Source: an uncultured Desulfuromonas sp. (GTDB lineage Bacteria > Desulfobacterota > Desulfuromonadia > Desulfuromonadales > Trichloromonadaceae). Taken from it: 5,394 nt of DNA. The position numbers and the translations under genes were made by a program. Shown one piece after another: positions 1-5,394 of this stretch (its first letter is position 1; the number at the start of each line of letters is the position of its first letter). The notes under the pieces were generated by a model. The model was not told the origin of the DNA. It saw only the letters and a list, made by a program, of their open reading frames with translations, and searched no databases. The stretch covers positions 1 to 5,394 of the forward strand of contig CALJLX010000304.1 of assembly GCA_937982495.1 (NCBI GenBank). The letters run 5' to 3'.

Positions 1-19
1 TTAAAGGAGAAAGCGACAA

Positions 20-856
20 ATGAGTGGTAGTGCATGCGGCGGCGCCGCGCCGGCGTCCTGTCCGAGTCAGGACAAGCTGACGGCCAACCTCAGCGGCATC
101 AAAAACAAGATCGTCGTTCTGTCGGGCAAGGGAGGCGTCGGCAAGAGTACCGTCGCCACCAATCTGGCGGTGGGACTCTCCCTGGCGGGGTTCAACGTCG
201 GTCTGCTCGATGTGGATGTCCATGGTCCGAGCGTTCCCCATCTGCTCAAACTCGCGGGGGTGGTCCCGGGCTTCGAGAACGGGGTGTTGCAGCCGGTCCC
301 CTGGAGCGACAAGCTGGGGGTCATGTCTGTCGGTTTTCTCGTCGAAAGCCGTAACGATCCGGTGATCTGGCGCGGCCCGCGCAAGACCGGGGTGATCGAA
401 CAGCTGATGCGCGAAGTCAACTGGGGGGAGCGGGATTTTCTGGTGGTCGACTGCCCCCCGGGAACGGGGGACGAGCCCCTGTCGGTACTGCAGCGTCTGC
501 AACCGGAGGCCAAGGTGGTGGTGGTGACGACGCCGCAGCAGGTGGCCATTGCCGATGTGCGCCGCTCGATCAGTTTCTGCCGGGCGGTGGGAGCACCGAT
601 CGTCGGCCTGGTGGAAAATATGAGCGGCTATGCCTGCCCCCATTGCGGCAAGGTCGAGGAGCTCTTCTCCGCCGACGGCGGGGTCGACCTCTGCGCGGAA
701 ATGGGCGTGCCCTTCCTCGGCCGGATTCCCATCGATCCCCTGCTGGTGCGGGACGGCGACCAGGGCAATCCCTTTGTCGCGCAGGGGCGGGCCAACCCCA
801 CCGCCGAAGCGCTCCAGGCCATCGTCGGCAAGATTTCCGCCGACGCCAAAATCTGA
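20..856 (+). CDS. mrp: Mrp/NBP35-family iron-sulfur cluster carrier ATPase
   Basis: 278-residue cytosolic P-loop ATPase of the Mrp/ApbC/NBP35 family, which binds a labile [4Fe-4S] cluster and passes it to apo-proteins. Visible motifs: deviant Walker A GKGGVGKST at residues 36-44, switch I DVDVHGPS at 64-71, switch II/Walker B DCPPGTGD at 144-151, and the family CPHCG motif (C206, C209) that bridges the cluster in the dimer. The short N-terminus has two more cysteines (C6 and C14, CX7C), recalling the ferredoxin-like N-terminus of NBP35 but with fewer cysteines. The MIP18/DUF59 domain found ahead of the ATPase in many longer bacterial Mrp proteins is absent. The start is supported by AAAGGAG at 3-9, with 10 nt between GGAG and ATG. 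A NifU-type scaffold gene lies 1.5 kb downstream on the same strand, which fits a shared Fe-S role. ParA/MinD-type ATPases are the main alternative, but CPHCG and DCPPGTGD point firmly to Mrp. Confidence 0.95.
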   Translation: MSGSACGGAAPASCPSQDKLTANLSGIKNKIVVLSGKGGVGKSTVATNLAVGLSLAGFNVGLLDVDVHGPSVPHLLKLAGVVPGFENGVLQPVPWSDKLGVMSVGFLVESRNDPVIWRGPRKTGVIEQLMREVNWGERDFLVVDCPPGTGDEPLSVLQRLQPEAKVVVVTTPQQVAIADVRRSISFCRAVGAPIVGLVENMSGYACPHCGKVEELFSADGGVDLCAEMGVPFLGRIPIDPLLVRDGDQGNPFVAQGRANPTAEALQAIVGKISADAKI

Positions 857-1004
857 CATATTCCGATATCTATTCGAGATAACAGAGGAATTAATCCAGG
901 CGAGGAGATTGTTCTAGAAAAATCCGGGGAAATGAGGTAGTAATACCCATCTTACTGGACAGGCGGTTTTCCCTGCATGAACGGGGCGGAAACACAAACC
1001 TTTC

Positions 1005-1010
1005 GGGAGA
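1005..1010 (+). promoter_or_regulatory. Ribosome binding site that decides the M23 peptidase start
   Basis: GGGAGA lies 8 nt before the ATG at 1019. The in-frame ATG further upstream at 977 has only AGGCGG at 961-966 and would add 14 hydrophilic residues ahead of the signal-anchor. The ATG at 1019 is therefore preferred. A third in-frame ATG at 1025 is too close to be excluded. Confidence 0.6.
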
Positions 1011-1018
1011 CGGTATTT

Positions 1019-2356
1019 ATGCCCATGAAACATCGCTTCATTTTCCCGGATGTCCGGCGGCGGCGCCGCCGCCGAAAGGCGCTGGTCGCATTGCTGGCGC
1101 TGACGGTTTTGGCTTTTTTCCTGATTCGCGGGCCGGAATATGAGCCCGTCTCCGCCGGCGAAGAGGAGGTCGTCGCCGAAACGGCGACCGAGGAGACGGA
1201 AAACGAAGAAACCCCGGCCGAGGAGTCGCCGCGGGATCTGGCGCTGGACGGTGTCGTCCAACCCGGGGAGACCTTCAGTTCTCTTTTGCAGGAATACCTT
1301 TCGCCGGGGCAGATCAGCGATCTGGCCGCGCGCAGCCGCAAGGTTTTTCCCCTCTCCCAGTTGCGGGCCGGTCAGCCGTATTCCCTGGCGTTGCAGGATG
1401 ACAGCCTGGTCAGTTTCATCTACGACATCGACCGGGAGCATCAGCTCAGCATCCGCTGCGAAGGGGAGGGCTGCGACGTCGACCGGGTGGCCATTCCCTA
1501 CACGGTGCAGACGGAGACCATTTACGGAACGATTTCCTCCAGCCTCTTCGAGGCGGTGGCCGAGAGCAACGAAAGCACCGAATTGGCCGTCGCCCTGGCC
1601 GACATTTTCGCCTGGGATATCGACTTCATCCGGGACATTCAGGAAGGGGACGCCTTTTCCGCCATGGTGGAAAAGCGTTATCGCGACGGTCAGCCCGCCG
1701 GTTACGGGCGGATTCTCGCCGCCGAATTCAACAACCAGGGCAAGCCCTACCAGGCGATTCTCTTTCAGGACGGCGACAATCCGCCCCAGTATTACACCCC
1801 CGACGGCAAGGGGATGCGCAAGGCCTTTCTCAAGGCGCCCCTCGATTTCACCCGGATTTCTTCCGGTTTCACCAAAAATCGCTTTCACCCGGTGCTGCGG
1901 GTCTGGCGGCCGCATCTGGCCATCGACTATGCCGCGCCCACCGGCACTCCGGTGCGGACCGTGGCCGACGGCACCGTGGTCAAGAGGAGCTATGACCGCT
2001 CCAACGGCAATCTGGTGCGGGTGCGTCACGCCAACGGTTATGAAACGACCTATATCCACCTCAACAAGTTCGCCAAGGGCTTGAAGGTGGGCAAGCGGCT
2101 CAAGCAGGGGGAACTGGTCGGTTATGTCGGCAGCACCGGCATCGCCACCGGGCCTCACCTCGATTTTCGCATGTTCAAGAACGGGCGGCCGATCAACCCG
2201 GCGACGGTCAAGTCGACCACCGCCGACCCGGTTTCGAAGAAGAATCTCGTCGCTTTCCAGGCCGAGGCGGTACGCTTGCTCTCCGAGCTGGAAGGAGGCA
2301 ATATCCAGCAGGCCCGGGTCGAAACCGCCGCCGACGAGAAAAAACTGACACCCTGA
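1019..2356 (+). CDS. Membrane-anchored M23 family metalloendopeptidase (MepM/YebA-like)
   Basis: Predicted cell-wall hydrolase of 445 residues from the ATG at 1019 (459 from the ATG at 977). Peptidases of this class cut peptide cross-links in peptidoglycan. Order of parts: seven arginines and a lysine at 13-20, a single hydrophobic segment at about 21-36 (signal-anchor, N-in), a glutamate-rich linker at about 39-72, an OapA/LysM-like region at about 78-160 (QPGETFSSLL), a MepM/Csd3-like second domain at about 161-270, and the M23 lysostaphin-type domain at about 275-400. Zinc-site residues are H299 and D303 (HLAID), with H347 (YIHL) and H380. The usual HxH reads HLD here (H380, D382), so the second histidine, normally a zinc ligand, is an aspartate. 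The fold-defining GSTGIATGPHLDFR segment is otherwise intact, so the gene looks functional. It could be a variant enzyme or a non-catalytic activator. The stop lies 29 nt before the NifU-like gene, suggesting co-transcription. Confidence 0.9.
   Translation: MPMKHRFIFPDVRRRRRRRKALVALLALTVLAFFLIRGPEYEPVSAGEEEVVAETATEETENEETPAEESPRDLALDGVVQPGETFSSLLQEYLSPGQISDLAARSRKVFPLSQLRAGQPYSLALQDDSLVSFIYDIDREHQLSIRCEGEGCDVDRVAIPYTVQTETIYGTISSSLFEAVAESNESTELAVALADIFAWDIDFIRDIQEGDAFSAMVEKRYRDGQPAGYGRILAAEFNNQGKPYQAILFQDGDNPPQYYTPDGKGMRKAFLKAPLDFTRISSGFTKNRFHPVLRVWRPHLAIDYAAPTGTPVRTVADGTVVKRSYDRSNGNLVRVRHANGYETTYIHLNKFAKGLKVGKRLKQGELVGYVGSTGIATGPHLDFRMFKNGRPINPATVKSTTADPVSKKNLVAFQAEAVRLLSELEGGNIQQARVETAADEKKLTP
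1055..1074. repeat. 20-bp perfect GC palindrome inside the arginine run of the M23 gene
   Basis: Ten bases, CGGCGGCGGC, are followed directly by their reverse complement, centred between 1064 and 1065. The palindrome encodes the seven consecutive arginines just before the membrane segment, using CGG three times, CGC three times, then CGA. The codon switch in the middle creates the symmetry. It could fold only as a tight hairpin with a few unpaired bases. Whether it acts on translation or is a by-product of arginine codons is not shown. Confidence 0.6.
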
Positions 2357-2385
2357 CCGCAGGGTTCGGACAAGAAGGAGACCTC

Positions 2386-2778
2386 ATGTACACGGCCAAG
2401 GTCATGGACCATTTCGCCAACCCCCGCAATGTGGGGATCATCGAGGATGCCAACGTGGTGGTGCAGGTCGGCGATCCCGGCTGCGGAGACGGTCTGCTGA
2501 TTTTCCTCAAGATCGAGGACGACCGCATCGGCGACATGAAGTACAAGATCTACGGCTGCGGCGCCGCCATCGCCACCTCGTCGATGGCGAGCGAAATGGC
2601 CATCGGCAAGACCCTCGATGAGGTGCTGGTCGAGGTGACCGAAGAGAAGATCGCCGAGGCCCTCGACGGACTTCCCGACGAGAAGATGCACTGTTCCAAC
2701 CTGGCCGCCAGCGCTTTACGCGCCGCCATCGCCCAGTACCAAGATATTCAGCGAAAAAAAGCGGCCGCCGCCGGTTAA
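2386..2778 (+). CDS. nifU: NifU/IscU-type Fe-S cluster assembly scaffold (N-terminal domain only)
   Basis: 130-residue cytosolic scaffold on which a [2Fe-2S] or [4Fe-4S] cluster is built from cysteine-desulfurase sulfur before transfer. The family signature is complete: YTAKVMDHFANPRNVG at the start, C33 in DPGCGD with the cluster-tuning D35, C58 in YGCGAAIATSS, and C103 in MHCSNLA. At the HscA-binding position of IscU (LPPVK) it reads LPDEK (96-100), close to the LPPEK of nitrogenase-type NifU. HscA/HscB-dependent release is therefore doubtful. The length matches IscU alone; the ferredoxin and Nfu domains of full NifU are absent. No desulfurase (iscS/nifS), iscA, hscAB or fdx gene is in the window. 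AAGGAG at 2375-2380 sits 5 nt before the ATG, and the start lies 29 nt after the M23 stop, so the two probably share a transcript. The last codons overlap the opposing strand's terminator hairpin. The family is certain; the iscU versus nifU name is not. Confidence 0.93.
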   Translation: MYTAKVMDHFANPRNVGIIEDANVVVQVGDPGCGDGLLIFLKIEDDRIGDMKYKIYGCGAAIATSSMASEMAIGKTLDEVLVEVTEEKIAEALDGLPDEKMHCSNLAASALRAAIAQYQDIQRKKAAAAG

Positions 2779-2798
2779 CTCCGACAACAGCCGCTTTT
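2754..2798 (-). terminator. Intrinsic terminator of the minus-strand rtcB/SDR block
   Basis: Read on the minus strand, the outer arms AAAAGCGGC and GCCGCTTTT (2790-2798 with 2757-2765) pair perfectly. The stem continues inward in RNA through U-G, G-C, U-G, U-G, then GUCGG with CCGGC (one more U-G), to a six-base loop AGUUAA. That gives 18 bp in total, followed by seven U (complement of 2754-2760). The G-U pairs become A-C mismatches on the plus strand, so the full hairpin is specific to minus-strand RNA. It begins 52 nt after the SDR stop and extends into the 3' end of the NifU-like gene. Folding was done by hand. Confidence 0.7.
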
Positions 2799-2810
2799 GC
2801 CTTGCTCCTC

Positions 2811-2844
2811 ATACCCTTCTCTTTCCCTGGAGAAGGGTATTTTT
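2811..2844 (+). terminator. Intrinsic terminator of the plus-strand M23/NifU block
   Basis: An 11-bp perfect stem, ATACCCTTCTC (2811-2821) with GAGAAGGGTAT (2830-2840), encloses an 8-nt loop and runs into TTTTT (2840-2844). It lies 32 nt after the NifU-like stop and 5 nt before the end of the opposing SDR gene. On the minus strand the same stem is preceded by A's and is not followed by a T-run, so it should act mainly on plus-strand transcripts. Confidence 0.85.
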
Positions 2845-2849
2845 GCATC

Positions 2850-3746
2850 TCAGTTGGCAAAGATGGCGCGCAGATCTTCCTTGATTTCCCGGGGGGTGAT
2901 GCCGAAGGTTTCGCTCCAGTTTTTGGGATCGCAGACGTTCCCTTCGAGGAGCATGGTCAGCTGACCGGAAGTGATGGGGAAGCGCGGCACCCCTTCGAGC
3001 AGGTTGACCAGGGGTTTGACCAGGCACAGGGGCTGATGCAGCTTGAGCACCTTGCCTTTGCCGAGGGCGGCGCCGAAGGCGTCGAGCAGTTCGTCGTAAG
3101 TCAGGCTGGTGGGACCGCAGCAACAGTAGCTCTGGCCGATGCTTTCCGGCTTCGCCAGGGCGGCGACGAAACCCGCCGCCACATCCTCCACCGCCACCGG
3201 GCTCATGCGGTACTGGCCGTCGCCGAAGACCGGAACGACCGGCAGCTTGCGCACCAGGTCGGCGAGCATGTGCACGAATTCCCCCTTGGCGCCGAAGATC
3301 AGGGACGGCCGGAAGATGCTCCAGTCGAGCCCCGAGGCGCGCACCAGCTCCTCGCCCCGCCACTTGCTCTGATGATAGGGGGTGGCGGCATTTTCCCGGG
3401 TGCCGTTGGCGCTCATGTGCAGATAGCGGCGCGCTCCCTGGTTTTTCGCGGCGTCGAGGAGGTTGCGCGTGGCTTCGACATGCAGCTTTTCGAAGGTAAC
3501 CCCCTTGGCCGGAATTTCGCGGATGATGCCGACCAGGTGGATGGCCGCTTCGCAGCCGGTCAGGGCGCCGGCGAGGGAGGCGGGATCGGTCGCATCCCCC
3601 CGGCGGATGTCGAGTTGGGGATGGATCGGCAGTTTGTTTTCGCTGCCGGCGCGGACCAGGGCGCGGACCTCGTGCCCGGCCGCGAGGAGCTGTTTCAGCA
3701 CTTCCTGACCGACGAAACCGGTGCCGCCGGTGACAAAAACCTTCAT
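2850..3746 (-). CDS. Atypical SDR NAD(P)-binding protein, NDUFA9-like
   Basis: 298-residue Rossmann-fold protein of the atypical/extended short-chain dehydrogenase group, closest in style to the NDUFA9-like (complex I accessory subunit-like) and NmrA-like families. The N-terminus MKVFVTGGTGFVGQEV carries the dinucleotide-binding TGGTGFVG at 6-13. RALVR at 28-32 ends the second strand with a basic residue, which suggests NADP(H). GDAT at 50-53 is the adenine-side motif. S112 (HMSANG) and Y124-x3-K128 (YHQSK) match SDR catalytic positions, so activity is possible. FRPSLIFG at 145-152 and SPVAVEDVA at 182-190 are typical of the family. The substrate is unknown; homologues include quinone-biosynthesis and complex I accessory proteins as well as uncharacterised reductases. 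A row of three cysteines (208-210) is odd. A strong AAGGAGGT (3758-3751) sits 4 nt before the ATG. The gene lies 84 nt downstream of rtcB in the same direction, with no strong terminator between them. Confidence 0.88.
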   Translation of the reverse strand: MKVFVTGGTGFVGQEVLKQLLAAGHEVRALVRAGSENKLPIHPQLDIRRGDATDPASLAGALTGCEAAIHLVGIIREIPAKGVTFEKLHVEATRNLLDAAKNQGARRYLHMSANGTRENAATPYHQSKWRGEELVRASGLDWSIFRPSLIFGAKGEFVHMLADLVRKLPVVPVFGDGQYRMSPVAVEDVAAGFVAALAKPESIGQSYCCCGPTSLTYDELLDAFGAALGKGKVLKLHQPLCLVKPLVNLLEGVPRFPITSGQLTMLLEGNVCDPKNWSETFGITPREIKEDLRAIFAN

Positions 3747-3799
3747 GGGAACCTCCTTGACGGATCATCTGCATTGATTGGCTCAACATCGCGACATAA

Positions 3800-3822
3800 A
3801 AGGAAGCCGCCGCGTTTTCCTT
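3800..3822 (-). terminator. Weak possible terminator or processing hairpin between rtcB and the SDR gene
   Basis: On the minus strand AAGGAA (3822-3817) pairs with TTCCTT (3805-3800) around an 11-nt GC-rich loop and is followed by only two more T's before an A. The stem is six A/T-rich pairs, so it is weak, and read-through from rtcB into the SDR gene is likely. Reported only because it is the sole secondary-structure candidate in the 84-nt gap. Confidence 0.2.
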
Positions 3823-3830
3823 GCCGTCGA

Positions 3831-5273
3831 TTAACCTTTGATCACCGCCAGTGGGCGCAAGCGGGCAACGATCTTGCCGAGTCCGGCGCGACGCACCACG
3901 TCGACCACCTCGGCGACATCCTTGTAGGCTTCAGAGATCTCTTCGGCCACCGTCGCCCGGCCGGCGGCGCGGATGAGAATGCCGCGCTCCGCCAGTTCCG
4001 CCTCGATGCGCCGGCCGTGGGCGGCTTTCTTCGCGGCATGGCGCGAAAGGACCCGGCCGGCGCCGTGGCAGGTGGAACCGAAGGTTTCCGCCATGGCTCC
4101 TGCCGTTCCGACCAGCACATAGGAATAACGCCCCATGTCGCCGGGGATCAATACCGGCTGACCGATGGCGCGATAGGCCTCGGGGGTTTCCGGGTGTCCC
4201 GGCGGGAAAGCCCGGGTCGCCCCCTTGCGGTGCACGCAGAGCCGCCGCGTCCGGCCGTCCACCGTGTGGGTTTCCCATTTGGCGATATTGTGGCAGACGT
4301 CGTAGATCAACGACAGCCGCAGTTGCGCCGGACTTAAGCCGAGAACCTGCTCGAAGGATTCCCGTACCCAGGCGGTGATGATCTGGCGATTGGCGAAGGC
4401 GAAGTTGGCGGCGCCGGCCATGGCCGCCAGATAGTCCCGTCCCTCCGGGCTGGTCAGGGGGGCGCAGCAGAGCTGGCGGTCGGGAAGGTCGATGCCGTAC
4501 TTGCGGCTGGCCTGGAGCATGCGCTTGAGAAAGTCGTCGCAGACCTGATAGCCGAGGCCGCGACTGCCGGTGTGGATGCTCATCGTCACCTGCCCGGCGA
4601 AAAGGCCGAGAACATCGGCCGCCTCGGCGTCGAAAATTCCCTCCACTTCCTGCACTTCGAGAAAATGATTGCCGCTGCCCAGGGTGCCGAGTTGGGCTCG
4701 GCCCCGCTCCATGGCCCGCTCGGAAACCAGTTCGGGAGCGGCGCCGGGCAGCGTTCCTCCGGCCTCGATGTGGCGCAGATCCTCGGCCTCGCCGTAGCCT
4801 CGGGCGACGGCCCAGGCCGCGCCCCGTTCCAGCACCCGGCGCTGTTCGGCCAGGGAAACTTTCAGGTCGCGCCGTTCGGAACCGACCCCGGCGGGGACGT
4901 TACGAAAGAGGGTGTCGGCCAGTTTCGCCAGCACCGGCTTGATTTCGACAGCGGCGAGACCGCTGCGCAGCAGGCGCACGCCACAGTTGATGTCGTAGCC
5001 GACCCCGCCGGGGGAGACCACCCCTTCGTCGGCGTCGAAGGCGGCCACGCCGCCGATGGGAAAACCGTAGCCCCAGTGGATATCGGGCATGGCCAGGGAC
5101 GGCCCGACGATTCCCGGCAGGGTGGCGACGTTGCGCACCTGCTCCAGGGCCTGCTCCTCTTGCAGGGCGGCGATCATCTTGGCGTCGGCGAAGACCAGCC
5201 CCTCGGTACGCATCGCCCCTTCCCTGGGGATGCGCCAGCGGCAGTCGTCGATTCGTTGGAGTTTGACGGTCAT
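3831..5273 (-). CDS. rtcB: RtcB family RNA ligase (tRNA-splicing/RNA-repair ligase)
   Basis: 480-residue Mn2+/GTP-dependent ligase joining RNA 2',3'-cyclic phosphate or 3'-phosphate ends to 5'-OH ends through a histidine-GMP intermediate. All hallmark residues are present: D94 and C97 in GGVGYDINCGVR, N202 and H203 in GSGNHFLEVQ, H234 in HTGSRGLG, H328 in YDVCHNIAKWE, and the guanylylated H403 in STCHGAGRVLSR. Residue numbers run within one of archaeal (Pyrococcus) RtcB, about 480 residues, rather than the roughly 408-residue E. coli form. In bacteria it is generally seen as RNA repair after stress cleavage. The ATG at 5273 is chosen because the first residues (LQRIDDCRWRIP) match the start of the archaeal proteins. 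However, the preceding bases, AACTCCTCCC, contain no ribosome binding site. An internal ATG at 5213 (M21) has AAGGGG two bases upstream but would remove that conserved segment. No archease or rtcA gene, nor an RtcR regulator, is in the window. Confidence 0.96.
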   Translation of the reverse strand: MTVKLQRIDDCRWRIPREGAMRTEGLVFADAKMIAALQEEQALEQVRNVATLPGIVGPSLAMPDIHWGYGFPIGGVAAFDADEGVVSPGGVGYDINCGVRLLRSGLAAVEIKPVLAKLADTLFRNVPAGVGSERRDLKVSLAEQRRVLERGAAWAVARGYGEAEDLRHIEAGGTLPGAAPELVSERAMERGRAQLGTLGSGNHFLEVQEVEGIFDAEAADVLGLFAGQVTMSIHTGSRGLGYQVCDDFLKRMLQASRKYGIDLPDRQLCCAPLTSPEGRDYLAAMAGAANFAFANRQIITAWVRESFEQVLGLSPAQLRLSLIYDVCHNIAKWETHTVDGRTRRLCVHRKGATRAFPPGHPETPEAYRAIGQPVLIPGDMGRYSYVLVGTAGAMAETFGSTCHGAGRVLSRHAAKKAAHGRRIEAELAERGILIRAAGRATVAEEISEAYKDVAEVVDVVRRAGLGKIVARLRPLAVIKG

Positions 5274-5338
5274 GGGAGGAGTTCCGGTTGAAAGGAAGCA
5301 AATCGGCCTCGCGCCCGTTCGCTTCGCTCACTTGAGCA

Positions 5339-5394
5339 CGCAGAGTACGCGGAGTAAAGACAAATTCTTGAGGGTTTCTCTGCGTTCTCCGCGA
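5339..5394. repeat. Inverted repeat of paired 9-nt units (dispersed-repeat-like element), cut by window edge
   Basis: The left arm at 5339-5358 reads CGCAGAGTACGCGGAGTAAA. The right arm at 5374-5393 is its inverse at 16 of 20 positions. Each arm is itself two copies of a 9-nt unit, CGC(A/G)GAG(T/A)A, and the arms are separated by about 15 nt. It lies upstream of rtcB, 66 nt or more from its start, and continues to the window edge, so its full length is unknown. CGCAGAG/CTCTGCG intergenic repeats are, from general knowledge, common in delta-proteobacterial and some other genomes. No function is established here. On the minus strand it would fall in the rtcB leader or promoter region. Confidence 0.6.

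Noticed and set aside
956..976. TGGAC...CCTGC resembling a sigma-54 promoter ahead of the M23 gene
   Set aside because: The spacing between GG and GC does not fit the -24/-12 rule; the expected GC position holds TT.
980..1018. Possible cyclic-di-GMP (GEMM) riboswitch, suggested by GGGGCGGAAAC before the M23 gene
   Set aside because: The conserved GCAAAGCC-type segment and the tetraloop-receptor arrangement are absent.
914..2158. 414-codon minus-strand open frame opposite the M23 peptidase
   Set aside because: It lies antisense to a gene with clear M23 motifs, has no recognisable family, and is explained by high third-position GC on the plus strand.
2802..4337. Long 511-codon plus-strand open frame running opposite the SDR gene and the end of rtcB
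   Set aside because: It crosses two well-recognised genes and their intergenic gap, begins inside the terminator region, has no recognisable domain, and its composition is what antisense reading of GC-rich codons gives.
4572..5291. 239-codon plus-strand open frame opposite rtcB
   Set aside because: It is antisense to conserved RtcB residues and has no recognisable domain.
4900..5331. 143-codon minus-strand frame overlapping the rtcB start, beginning upstream at 5331
   Set aside because: It is out of frame with rtcB; the arginine/proline-rich translation is typical of a shifted GC-rich frame.
5288..5335. Possible tiny plus-strand ORF starting TTG after GGGAGGAG (about 15 codons)
   Set aside because: Too short, with a rare start codon and no coding signal; the purine run is simply the complement of the rtcB leader.

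Overview
This GC-rich window carries five complete protein-coding genes and no RNA gene, CRISPR array or mobile-element gene. The layout is two opposed blocks that meet head-to-tail near position 2800. Codon style and protein families suggest a delta-proteobacterial (Desulfuromonadales/Geobacter-like) bacterium. That placement is inferred from the look of the Mrp, NifU-like and M23 proteins and from the CGCAGAG/CTCTGCG repeat at the right edge; no marker gene proves it.

Plus-strand block (1-2844): an Mrp/NBP35-family Fe-S carrier ATPase lacking the N-terminal MIP18/DUF59 domain comes first. After a gap of about 160 nt comes a membrane-anchored M23 endopeptidase of the MepM/YebA type. Only 29 nt later comes a stand-alone NifU/IscU-type Fe-S scaffold. 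The Mrp and NifU-like genes both serve Fe-S cluster handling, and the peptidase sits between them. A clear intrinsic terminator (2811-2844) closes the block.

Minus-strand block (5273-2754): rtcB (RNA 3'-phosphate/2',3'-cyclic phosphate ligase, close in length and residue numbering to archaeal RtcB) is followed 84 nt downstream by an atypical short-chain dehydrogenase of the NDUFA9-like/NmrA-like kind. This block has its own terminator, which I reconstruct as an 18-bp hairpin with G-U wobbles and a U7 tail. It lies partly inside the 3' end of the opposing NifU-like gene. The two terminators are staggered, so each transcript passes through the other's hairpin before reaching its own.

The right edge (5339-5394) holds a dispersed-repeat-like element: two inverted arms, each made of two near-identical 9-nt units.

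I see no new multi-gene system here. The observations most worth checking are the altered zinc-ligand motif (HLD instead of HLH) in the M23 peptidase, the interlocked convergent terminators, the repeat at the right edge, and the unusual N-terminal cysteines of the Mrp protein.
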